From CAYGZL01 sp964354345 (lineage in GTDB: Bacteria; Chloroflexota; Anaerolineae; Anaerolineales; UBA4823): a DNA stretch of 27,882 nucleotides. The notes under the pieces are model-generated. The model worked only from the letters and a program-made list of their open reading frames with translations, was not told the origin of the DNA and did not search any database. The first letter of the stretch is position 1, and the number at the start of each line of letters is the position of its first letter. Location of the stretch: assembly GCA_964354345.1 (NCBI GenBank), contig CAYGZL010000121.1, forward strand, positions 1 to 27,882, written 5' to 3'. The translations under genes were made by a program, and so were the position numbers. Of the stretch, positions 9,001-15,405 are shown piece after piece.

Positions 9001-10985
9001 ATGGGGTGGGTACGCTGCAAACACCGCAACCGCGTAAGCTCATCCTCCATCCTGAGAAACCGTTAATCGCCGGGGCGATGCACTCGCCCGGCTTCTTCCC
9101 GAATGGTTATTTGGGTAAACCCTTCAATCATGGTTACTACCTGGTTCTTGCCCTGGGAGAGCGCTATGGTTTCGATCCAGCTCAAACCCCCTGGCAGGCG
9201 ATGAGTCCCGAGGCGCAACAGGCTTTCCTCTTTGGTGATCCACAACAAATGATGGTGACAGTCCACAGCCGTACTGGTCGTACGTATACACGATCTGCTT
9301 CCTTTCCAGGTTTCTATGGCTTTATCCGAGACTGGGATGTGGGGGGTACCTATACCGATACGGTTCCCTGCCCGGTATGCGGCGGGGCGCGCCTGCGAGC
9401 GGAGTATCTGGCTGTCAGGCTGGCTGGTTTTAACATCTACGAACTGAGTCAGATGACATTTTCAAAAGCCGCGCAACGGCTGGAGGCTTTAGCGCCAGGG
9501 ATTGATCAGCTTGTTCAGAATAGTTCGGGGGAGAAAGCGACTGGGGAAATCGCACAGGTGGTGAGTAATTATCGGACTGTTCAACAGCGGATGCGCTTTT
9601 TAATTCAAGTTGGCCTGGGTTATCTCCACCTGGATCGCCTGGCAGGCACACTTTCCGCTGGAGAAGCCCAGCGAATTCGCCTGGCCAGTTTACTCGGCAG
9701 CAACCTGACCGCTTTGACGCTTTTACTGGATGAACCCACGCGTGGATTGCATCCCACCGAGGTGGAAGCCTTGTTGAGAGCCTTGCTGACATTGTGTGAG
9801 CAAGGCAATACCGTGATTGTAGTGGAGCACGACCGGATGGTGATGCAGGCAGCCGATCACCTGATTGATATGGGTCCGGGAGCGGGTCAGTTCGGGGGCC
9901 GCGTGGTGGCGCAGGGGAAACCAGACACAGTCGCCCACAGCGATACAATTACGGGGCAGTGGTTACGGGGAACACGTCGTTTTGAAATTCAAACTCGCCA
10001 GGCACCGCTGCGATGGATGACCCTGCACGGAGCGCGCGCTAATAACCTGCGTGGCGAGGTGGTACGATTTCCATTGGGTGTTTTGGTGGGCGTTTGTGGG
10101 GTTTCTGGTTCGGGAAAAAGCACGCTGGTGGTGGATACGCTGGGTCGGGCGTTGGCGCCGAAAAAACAAACCACTTCGGTTGCCTATGAACCGGTTGATC
10201 CTGGCGAATATGATTCAATCGACGGCGCGCCAGCCCGGGTGTTAATGATTGATCAATCTCGAGCTGGCTTAGGCAGTCCGGCCAGTTATTTGGGATTGAC
10301 TCAACGGCTGCAGACCTTGTTTGCTGACAGTGAAAATGCGCAGGCATTGGGAATGAATCGGGATCAGTTCGCAACACGCTGCTCAGTATGTGGGGGAAGT
10401 GGTGTCAATAGCCTCGATATGAATTTTTTACCCACCCTCCATCAAACCTGCGAGGCCTGTCGTGGCAGCGGCTACTTACCCGAGGTATGGCAGGTACGCT
10501 GGCGCGGCTTTTCGTTGCCGGAAGTGTTCGGAATGACGATTGATCAGATTATTGACTTGTATGGTGATGACGAATCACTCACCCGTTCACTCCAGGTGGC
10601 TCGGGAGGTGGGACTCGGATATCTGGTGTTACGGCAGCCAGGTTATGCCCTCTCTGGGGGAGAGGCGCAGCGGTTAAAGATTGCCCAAGAGTTATATCGC
10701 AAGATTTCTGCCGATACACTCTACCTGTTCGATGAGCCGTCAGTTGGTCAGCACCTGGAGGATGTACAGCGCCTGAATGGTGTGCTCCAGCGCCTGGTCA
10801 GGGCGGGAGGCTCCGTGATTGTCGTAGAGCATCACCCCCACTTACTCACCGCGTGTGATTGGTTGATCGAACTGGGTCCCGGCGGCGGACCGGATGGAGG
10901 CCATGTGATCGCAGAAGGTACGCCGGAAAGAATCGCGGCAGGTGAGACTCCCATTGCACCATTCCTGCACGAGGTGGTTCAGTGA
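6072..10985 (+). CDS. double UvrA-like protein with four ABC modules, 1637 aa
   Basis: Tandem fusion of two UvrA-type proteins (ordinary UvrA is about 940 aa with two ABC modules). Four Walker A motifs GVSGSGK(S/T) start at residues 29, 492, 844 and 1343. Four signatures follow: LSRGEAQR (345), LSGGEAQR, LSAGEAQR and LSGGEAQR. Four Walker B motifs are present (LDEPTVGQHP, LDEPSTGLHP, LDEPTRGLHP, FDEPSVGQHL). CxxC pairs for zinc occur in every module. The first half keeps a region resembling the UvrB-binding domain (about 120-250) but has a shortened signature insertion. The second half lacks the UvrB-binding region yet keeps the long insertion (FNHGYYLVLALGERYGFD). A role in recognising or clearing bound or modified DNA is inferred. 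The ribosome site (GGTGAAATATTT) is weak. The stop overlaps the next gene by 4 bases (GTGA). Housekeeping uvrA is presumably elsewhere. Confidence 0.93.
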   Translation: MPIRIQGAREHNLQGVTAEFGDGLTVVTGVSGSGKTSLVFDTLYYEARRRFLDVYSIGSPAARQTPANVEAITGLGPAVAVGQNLLNRNPNSTLATASGLHPFLRLLYAHFGVRACPTCAEPVKRMSEDEIVERLASLASLQTIRLFVPLVQRGVGSHRTLLRYLVESFGTRTVWVDGSAWNDHHLAADQPHSIEILLAELTAATPWQEIRPWIKKAMALAAQAITVRWREQHETLAFAPVCLVCGEWLGDLRPADFNAACPHCEGQGCARCQATGLPPQAAAVRWEGLGFLEFQTMTVDQALARFQCAMAPIPARLRLEIERRLMALQRVGLGYIALDRSAPTLSRGEAQRVRLALTMISRLEDMLHVLDEPTVGQHPADVARLLPAFRELPGPVVFVEHDRMAAAGADEAIDLGPGAGRQGGRVIFTGTPSDLWQADTATGQFFSRRACISWIDKRPLPKVYIIIRGASLRNLRVIDVPVPVGRLTVVTGVSGSGKSTLVEDVLMASLTQGEPIGCQAIEGPWLKPVMVDQSPIGRNPRSNPATYTKLADLIRDMYAQETGLSPSHFSFNRPEGACPTCHGLGAIEVPMRYLPSTWVTCTDCEGRRFTDEVLMAGINLKDRKLSIAEFLEISVSEALELINGDNRLLSVSQRIVDQRKAALRILTALQDIGLGYLSLGQPSPTLSGGEAQRVKLARYLGQKSLAKELLILDEPSTGLHPQDLTGLLAVLDRLARAGATILVVEHNMDVIRAADWVVDLGPGAGPQGGRLLYAGPTEKLSEATESLTGQALRSEDQFAPIPVATSVPIEAGGKGTISIRGARVHNLQDVAVDIPKARLTVITGVSGSGKSSLVGDVLEVEARRRFLETLSMYERQGTHEGLEADVDSISGLGVVLTVGSERLVYSQRATVGSATHIIYHLAALFATLGERACPQCGTVMARKINQWHCLACGALAPLPRPRHFLSSTYAAACIRCNGVGTLQTPQPRKLILHPEKPLIAGAMHSPGFFPNGYLGKPFNHGYYLVLALGERYGFDPAQTPWQAMSPEAQQAFLFGDPQQMMVTVHSRTGRTYTRSASFPGFYGFIRDWDVGGTYTDTVPCPVCGGARLRAEYLAVRLAGFNIYELSQMTFSKAAQRLEALAPGIDQLVQNSSGEKATGEIAQVVSNYRTVQQRMRFLIQVGLGYLHLDRLAGTLSAGEAQRIRLASLLGSNLTALTLLLDEPTRGLHPTEVEALLRALLTLCEQGNTVIVVEHDRMVMQAADHLIDMGPGAGQFGGRVVAQGKPDTVAHSDTITGQWLRGTRRFEIQTRQAPLRWMTLHGARANNLRGEVVRFPLGVLVGVCGVSGSGKSTLVVDTLGRALAPKKQTTSVAYEPVDPGEYDSIDGAPARVLMIDQSRAGLGSPASYLGLTQRLQTLFADSENAQALGMNRDQFATRCSVCGGSGVNSLDMNFLPTLHQTCEACRGSGYLPEVWQVRWRGFSLPEVFGMTIDQIIDLYGDDESLTRSLQVAREVGLGYLVLRQPGYALSGGEAQRLKIAQELYRKISADTLYLFDEPSVGQHLEDVQRLNGVLQRLVRAGGSVIVVEHHPHLLTACDWLIELGPGGGPDGGHVIAEGTPERIAAGETPIAPFLHEVVQ

Positions 10986-12037
10986 ACCTGGCAGCTTTGT
11001 TGTTGGCAGATCCTTCACCATGCTTACGCTGGTTGGTGTTGAGCGATCTTTTCCAGGTTCCAGGGGATGACCCGGAGCTCCTCGAGTTAGCAGGCCTGCG
11101 TGTAAAAGATCGTTTGGTTACGGAAGTTGTCAGCCTGCAAGAACCAGATGGATCCTGGAGACCGAATACCCTGGCAATCGGTCGGGCTGGTGGCAGCCGG
11201 GCGCTGATGACTGGCTTTGCTCTGACGCGGCTGGGATATCTGGGTTTCGGCCGGAATTTCCGACCTGTCGAACAAGCTGCAGAATACTTGTTTAGTCAAC
11301 AACAGGTAGATGGATCCTGGCCACTGACTGAGGATATTGCCATCACGGATGGCAATCGGGAAATTCCCCTGGCAGAGCGATATACGATGATCCCTCTGCA
11401 GACTGCGTTGCCTCTGCGCGGTCTGGCAAGCTGCGGCTATGCCACTGATCCGCGCTCAATCCGTGCTTATGAGTGGTTAATGGCTCAACGCCTGCCAGAT
11501 GGCGCCTGGCCAACCGGTATCGCAGCCGGTGTTTTTGGGGGCGTCGCCGGATATCGCCGGTTGCCGCACTCTCGTTGGGGGTGCCGTTCGAATACAACTG
11601 CCGTATTGATATGCCTCGCGGGAAATCCCACTTATCAGCACAGCGAGGCAGCTCAGCGAGCGCTAGATCTGTTATTGGGTCGTGAAACGCGCGAGGAATA
11701 CACTCTGGGATATGAAGTGGCTCGTTTAATCGGCATCGAGCCCCCGCGCGGTTTTCTAACCTATTTTGCCCGATTTGATTTGGCTTTGATCCTTGATCTC
11801 TGCGGACGTGTGGGCGCTGACCAGGATGATGAACGCGTCCGTGATCTCGTGCGCTTTGTTAACAGTTTACAGGGTGAATATGGATTATGGGAGTATCCTG
11901 CGCGTCCTCAGGCGATGCGCTGGTTGACTTTCGATATCCTGCGCTCAATCTCTCGCCTGGGAGCGTCTTTGGATTGGATAAGCCAGGAACCTCGCACGCC
12001 CTTCAGGCCTTATCCAAAGCAGAAAAAGCGATTTTAA
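10982..12037 (+). CDS. alpha-alpha toroid (prenyltransferase/squalene-cyclase-like) protein, 351 aa
   Basis: Repeat protein of the terpenoid cyclase/prenyltransferase toroid superfamily. QW-type repeats are visible at QEPDGSW (53-59), QQVDGSW (107-113) and RLPDGAWPTG (170-179), separated by helical pairs. A conserved N-terminal pattern LRWLVLSDLFQVPGDDPE is typical of a soluble family common in Chloroflexota that databases sometimes mislabel. No signal peptide or membrane segment is visible. A DQDD at 280-283 lies outside the expected catalytic context, so I do not infer cyclase activity. GTG start at 10982 overlaps the UvrA-like stop (GTGA), with GAGGTGG just upstream, so the two are translationally coupled and probably functionally linked. 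The terminal residues are strongly basic (PYPKQKKRF). Confidence 0.82.
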   Translation: MNLAALLLADPSPCLRWLVLSDLFQVPGDDPELLELAGLRVKDRLVTEVVSLQEPDGSWRPNTLAIGRAGGSRALMTGFALTRLGYLGFGRNFRPVEQAAEYLFSQQQVDGSWPLTEDIAITDGNREIPLAERYTMIPLQTALPLRGLASCGYATDPRSIRAYEWLMAQRLPDGAWPTGIAAGVFGGVAGYRRLPHSRWGCRSNTTAVLICLAGNPTYQHSEAAQRALDLLLGRETREEYTLGYEVARLIGIEPPRGFLTYFARFDLALILDLCGRVGADQDDERVRDLVRFVNSLQGEYGLWEYPARPQAMRWLTFDILRSISRLGASLDWISQEPRTPFRPYPKQKKRF

Positions 12038-12065
12038 GGTCATTTTTATTGTATCCTAAAAATAT

Positions 12066-12083
12066 AATTAGGTACGCCTAATT
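12066..12083. terminator. short AT-rich inverted repeat between convergent genes
   Basis: AATTAGG and CCTAATT form 7-bp arms around TACG in the 80-bp gap between the toroid gene and the convergent lipoprotein gene. It is followed by only a short T-rich stretch. It is a weak terminator candidate, listed because of its position. Confidence 0.3.
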
Positions 12084-12117
12084 ATTTCGCGGACGATCTT
12101 AAGGACAATTTCCCCAA

Positions 12118-12765
12118 TTAGCGGTTAATGATAGAGATGATGACAATGGTCATGTCTGCCACCGGATTGGCCTGGATCGCCACGCGCGCGATCCGATCGG
12201 GTTTTTCATAAATCAGGGTCGCATTGTTGGCGCTCTGGTAAGAAGATGGAATATTCTTCAACCAGAATAACTCAATCATCTGGCTTTCGTAGAAAGCAAC
12301 CACATCTTTGAAGGTTAGTTGAGTGCCATAAGATACAAAATTTGTGGTGCTAAAGTAGTTATAAAGTATACCCGGGACGATGGGGATGTCCAGTGGCGCA
12401 TCCGGTGATGGGTCCGGTATGGTTAGGGTTGGGATTGGAGAGGTGACCGCTGTTGGCGAGGGCGTACCGGTTGGTGAGGACTGAGGGGATGGCGTTAAAG
12501 AGGGTGTTACTGTCGGCGTTTCAGAGGGAGAGGCTTCAGTTGACAGAATCTCAATTGCACCCCCGGCAGCCCGAGTCGTCATCATATTTGCAGTTCCGAG
12601 CAACGCTTGTTGTGTCTTGATGGCTGCGGTGAGTGCCAGTTCTGTGGCGTTAAAATCAGGCAGCGGATTCGAAATGCCGATTAAGCTGCAGGCTTGCGTG
12701 AGAATCCCCAGGCAACTGATCAGCCCGAAGATTCGAATTAAGAGAGTGAACTTAAGGCGAGTCAT
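12118..12765 (-). CDS. putative lipoprotein with Ser/Thr/Pro-rich linker, 215 aa
   Basis: Not recognised as a named family. Residues 1-25 form a basic-hydrophobic signal (RLKFTLLIRIFGLISCLGIL) ending in TQAC, a poor but plausible lipobox with Cys26 as the lipid anchor. A helical segment rich in Thr/Ala follows (about 40-70), then a Ser/Thr/Pro linker (about 75-125, runs such as TPTVTPSLTPSP). A C-terminal globular domain of about 85 residues (YNYFSTTNFVSYGTQLTFKDVVAFYESQM...ATLIYEKPDRIARVAIQANP) ends in a hydrophobic strand. The C-terminal part resembles small envelope domains that follow such linkers, but I assign no function. The start overlaps the FBPase-like fragment by 14 bases and has no clear ribosome site. 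Confidence 0.65.
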   Translation of the reverse strand: MTRLKFTLLIRIFGLISCLGILTQACSLIGISNPLPDFNATELALTAAIKTQQALLGTANMMTTRAAGGAIEILSTEASPSETPTVTPSLTPSPQSSPTGTPSPTAVTSPIPTLTIPDPSPDAPLDIPIVPGILYNYFSTTNFVSYGTQLTFKDVVAFYESQMIELFWLKNIPSSYQSANNATLIYEKPDRIARVAIQANPVADMTIVIISIINR

Positions 12766-12925
12766 ATTTTAAGATGGAGTTGCGCGCTTCTTCAACCAGG
12801 GCAATATCATACAGCAAGCTGGTCAGAACACCGGTCGCTTCTGGATGGTGGTGTTCCTCCTCCAGGATGTGACGCTCAATCCTAATAATCCTAAGTTGGT
12901 TATCTATCGGGGAGGCAGCCATCAT
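12752..12925 (-). pseudogene. fragment resembling N-terminus of class I fructose-1,6-bisphosphatase, 57 aa
   Basis: A short minus-strand frame from the ATG at 12925 to TAA at 12752 reads IERHILEEE...HPEATGVLTSLLYDIAL. This matches the start of class I FBPases (pattern xIExHILxxQxxxPxATGxLTxLLxDIALAAK). After LLYDIAL the match stops and 14 unrelated residues lead to a stop inside the lipoprotein gene. A complete enzyme is over 300 residues, so all catalytic and metal sites are missing. I read it as a remnant left by a deletion or rearrangement. No strong ribosome site precedes it. An alternative is a small functional protein that only shares this helix. The family match is from memory and should be tested by search. 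Confidence 0.55.
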
Positions 12926-13015
12926 GTCTCAGCAGATAGTGAGATCTGAGTTAAGATGAGGATAAATACAAAACTATTCGTGAACATGGTTTAGGCGCTT
13001 CGATTATACAATATT

Positions 13016-13888
13016 CTACCCGCAACCGCCAATCAGGAGTTCCTGAACTGCAATCCATTCTCCGGATTGCTTTTCCAACGATATTCCGCGTTGCACCAAC
13101 CCGGTATGAACCAGGTGGTCGATTGTGCGTTCTGCCTGGGTCGGCGACCAGCCAAAGAGCTTGCGTATGTCGCGTGCCTGGGCTGCGCCAACCGAGCGAA
13201 AATATAGAGTAGCCAGTTTTTGACGAGCCTGGATTTCGCTGATCGTTTGTGCTTGCTCTAACAACTCCGGATAATGGCGTGTGACAATGTCATAGGCAAA
13301 AGCATAATGCCATGCGCCAGCCTCGGTCACGCCGACCGGTAAGATTTTGAAATCGGCTTGTAAGTCGGTCAGGGCTTTATTGAACCGGGCGTCACTATCT
13401 GTGCTGCTCAGGTGCGCTGCACGCCGCAAAGAAACGGTATCCAACAACCCTTCGAACAACAACGCCTCGTAGACAGCTTTAGCTTCTTGTGTCAGACGAC
13501 CTTGTTCGTAGAGGGTTAGATAATCTTCTTCCGGAGAGCCATAGTTTTCTGATAGCGCGTAAAAGTAAGGTGCAATATCCAAAGAAATAATCGTCGCTTT
13601 TTTTCGGAGTACTTTTCCGTAATACCAGCGACGCTGACCCAATAACGAATCCTTCCAACCCCAGGTGACATGGCCTGGGTCGTCGTGCTGATCGGCTACC
13701 GGCCGGTCGCCGGCAACTGCGATCCACAGACTGGGTAAGACGATACCGCTGATCGGCCAGAAGTAAATGAAGCCGCGTTCATTCACGAAATCAATCGCTT
13801 GCTCCCGGTCATGCAGACGCGTCCCCGGCATGAGCTGGAAGGTTTTTGCTCGATAATCCTGGAGTGAGCGTTGCGTTAATTGTTCCAT
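13016..13888 (-). CDS. AlkZ-related winged-helix protein (HTH_42/YcaQ-like), 290 aa
   Basis: Member of the AlkZ-related group. Features seen are GFIYFWPISGIVLPSLWIAVAG, HDDPGHVTWGWKDSLLGQRRWYYGKVLRKKAT and APYFYALSENYGSPEEDYL. Winged-helix segments follow (LTQEAKAVYEALLFEGLLDTVSLRRAAHL and ARDIRKLFGWSPTQAERTIDHLVHTGLV). True AlkZ/YcaQ proteins are DNA glycosylases that unhook interstrand crosslinks or remove bulky alkyl adducts with a QxQ or QxD catalytic motif. I do not see an obvious QxQ here, so glycosylase activity is uncertain and DNA binding is the safer call. The start ATG at 13888 has no strong ribosome site. It follows the PCuAC-like gene by 13 bp, so it is in the same transcript as the transpeptidases. 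Confidence 0.7.
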   Translation of the reverse strand: MEQLTQRSLQDYRAKTFQLMPGTRLHDREQAIDFVNERGFIYFWPISGIVLPSLWIAVAGDRPVADQHDDPGHVTWGWKDSLLGQRRWYYGKVLRKKATIISLDIAPYFYALSENYGSPEEDYLTLYEQGRLTQEAKAVYEALLFEGLLDTVSLRRAAHLSSTDSDARFNKALTDLQADFKILPVGVTEAGAWHYAFAYDIVTRHYPELLEQAQTISEIQARQKLATLYFRSVGAAQARDIRKLFGWSPTQAERTIDHLVHTGLVQRGISLEKQSGEWIAVQELLIGGCG

Positions 13889-13901
13889 GGTAAATCATTT
13901 T

Positions 13902-14327
13902 TCAGGGTGACTTTACTTTCACATCCAACTTGATCTCACCAGCTTTTTGGAATGTAAAAGACACGCTTAACTGATCCCCCGTCTTGAGATCCTTGGTTAA
14001 GTTAGATAACCCCACATGCAATCCGCCAGGTTGGAATATAACTTTAGAATTGGCTGGAATAGGGATTTCTTTCTGAGGAAACATGGAGGCTGTGCCATCG
14101 TTTTGCTTGATCGTCATACGCAGTTCAGCCACTTTGGCGATATCCGTTGAGACGCTCAATAATGTGTCTTCTTGCGGTATTGGATTGTTGACCACAAAAT
14201 AAATGGCACTGGTACCACCGGTACTGCCTGGTAGCGCCCAAATATCCTGGACACCAAATTTCTGTGGACCACAGCTTACCAATAATAATGAAAAGGTCAA
14301 TATCGATAGATGTAGACGGTTCATCAT
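13902..14327 (-). CDS. PCuAC-type (DUF461) lipoprotein with altered copper ligands, 141 aa
   Basis: Periplasmic or surface copper-chaperone-like fold. The signal peptide (LHLSILTFSLLLVSC) ends in lipobox LVSC with Cys19 as lipid anchor. The mature domain carries the family outline AIYFVVNN...LLSVSTDIAKVAELR and PGGLHVGLSNL. The canonical copper motif H(M)-X10-M-X21-H-X-M is only half kept: the first His position is Arg70, Met82 and His104 (21 residues apart) remain, and the last Met is Gly106. Copper transfer is thus doubtful. The start at 14327 is preceded by AAAGGAAAC; the longer frame overlaps the transpeptidase gene. It begins 7 bp after that gene's stop and precedes the AlkZ-related gene. 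Confidence 0.82.
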   Translation of the reverse strand: MMNRLHLSILTFSLLLVSCGPQKFGVQDIWALPGSTGGTSAIYFVVNNPIPQEDTLLSVSTDIAKVAELRMTIKQNDGTASMFPQKEIPIPANSKVIFQPGGLHVGLSNLTKDLKTGDQLSVSFTFQKAGEIKLDVKVKSP

Positions 14328-14334
14328 GTTTCCT

Positions 14335-15405
14335 TTATATAATATCAATCGCTGTACCGTAGCCCTGGCGGTACCAATCATTCGCGCTGCAGGTGGGGGT
14401 TGTCCAGCGGTAGAGCCACTTTGCATCTTCGTTACGTAGATTGATACAGCCGTGGCTGATCATGTGACCAAAATCGTCGTGCCAAAATGTGCCATGGAAA
14501 GCAATCCCTTCACTATGAAAAAAGGCGACCCATGGGACGCCGGGTAACTCATAAGCCCGGTAATCATCTGTCAAGCGTCCATCCCCCATATGTTTTGAAG
14601 GCACTTTGACGGTGATGTGATAATGGCCGGTTGGGGTGCGTTGGTGGGTGCCAGAGGCAATTTGGGTTTGCCGGACAACCCGGCTGCCTTCATAGGCCGT
14701 CATGATCTGATTGGCAATGGATACCTCGATCCGCTTTTGGTTTTCAGGCACTTCGGCTGCAAGAGGTGTCAATTCATCAGGTAAGATAAGTCTGAGATGG
14801 GTTGCCGGAACAAGGTAGCGTGAATGTAAACGCTCATCTGTCAACCCGTACCAGAGCAGACCATCGGGTCCCTCTTCCAGGCTGGTTATCCAATGCACAG
14901 ATCCATAATATAGCCGGTAGAGCTGCGCCCACTTGTTCCCAGGCATCTTTCTCACGGATTGTGAGATCGGTACAGTCACCTCTCCAAGTTGGCCTGTGGG
15001 TATAATTGAACTCACTGGCGTGTTTAAATGAGCAAGTTCGACACGCTGACAATTTCCGCTGTGGACAAAACCCGTCGCCAGGCGATACCAGCGCGGATTG
15101 TAAGCTGGCCCCTGCGGTGAAATTAACTCCTCGATGATTTTCAGAATCGTGTCGCGCTGGGCGACTCCCAGGCGGTCGCTTTTGTAGCTCGGACTTTGAT
15201 AGATAAAGATTGAATCGACCGTCACCCTCGCCCGTAAGGGAGGAGCTGTGGGGGTTAATTCCTCCGGAAACCAGGCTTGCCGGTCGAAGGGTAGTTCCGG
15301 GTCGCGCGGGTATTTCGATAATGCCAGAGAGCCCAAGGCCAGAACACCTATTTTGAGGAAATCGCGCCGTGAGATCTGCGCAACAGCAGTTGATGCGCGG
15401 CTCAT
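14335..15405 (-). CDS. L,D-transpeptidase (YkuD), Tat-exported, 356 aa
   Basis: Cell-wall crosslinking enzyme. The N-terminal twin-arginine signal ISRRDFLKIG, followed by the hydrophobic VLALGSLALS, predicts export in folded form. Residues about 60-210 hold two SH3-like beta segments (RVTVDSIFIYQSPSYKSDRL; RWYRLATGFVHSGNC). The YkuD domain starts at IEVSIANQIMTAYEG and contains HGTFWH and the catalytic SHGCINLRN with Cys320. The reaction expected of the family is 3-3 peptidoglycan crosslinks or anchoring of proteins to the wall. It overlaps the upstream paralogue by 4 bases (ATGA) and has GAGGTGG about 7 bases before its start, so both enzymes are made from one mRNA. Confidence 0.92.
   Translation of the reverse strand: MSRASTAVAQISRRDFLKIGVLALGSLALSKYPRDPELPFDRQAWFPEELTPTAPPLRARVTVDSIFIYQSPSYKSDRLGVAQRDTILKIIEELISPQGPAYNPRWYRLATGFVHSGNCQRVELAHLNTPVSSIIPTGQLGEVTVPISQSVRKMPGNKWAQLYRLYYGSVHWITSLEEGPDGLLWYGLTDERLHSRYLVPATHLRLILPDELTPLAAEVPENQKRIEVSIANQIMTAYEGSRVVRQTQIASGTHQRTPTGHYHITVKVPSKHMGDGRLTDDYRAYELPGVPWVAFFHSEGIAFHGTFWHDDFGHMISHGCINLRNEDAKWLYRWTTPTCSANDWYRQGYGTAIDII

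Noticed and set aside
9430..9948. 172-residue minus-strand frame inside the double UvrA gene
   Set aside because: It is antisense to conserved ABC motifs, with low-complexity Pro/Ser/Arg composition typical of a shadow frame.
6072..10985. Annotation as the housekeeping uvrA
   Set aside because: It has four ABC modules and reciprocal domain losses, and lies in an accessory-type context rather than as a two-module UvrA of about 940 residues.
10982..12037. Squalene-hopene cyclase or NifH-type annotation for the toroid protein
   Set aside because: It is half the length of hopene cyclases. The DQDD at residues 280-283 lacks the following Thr and surrounding motif. There is no P-loop or iron-sulfur pattern of NifH.
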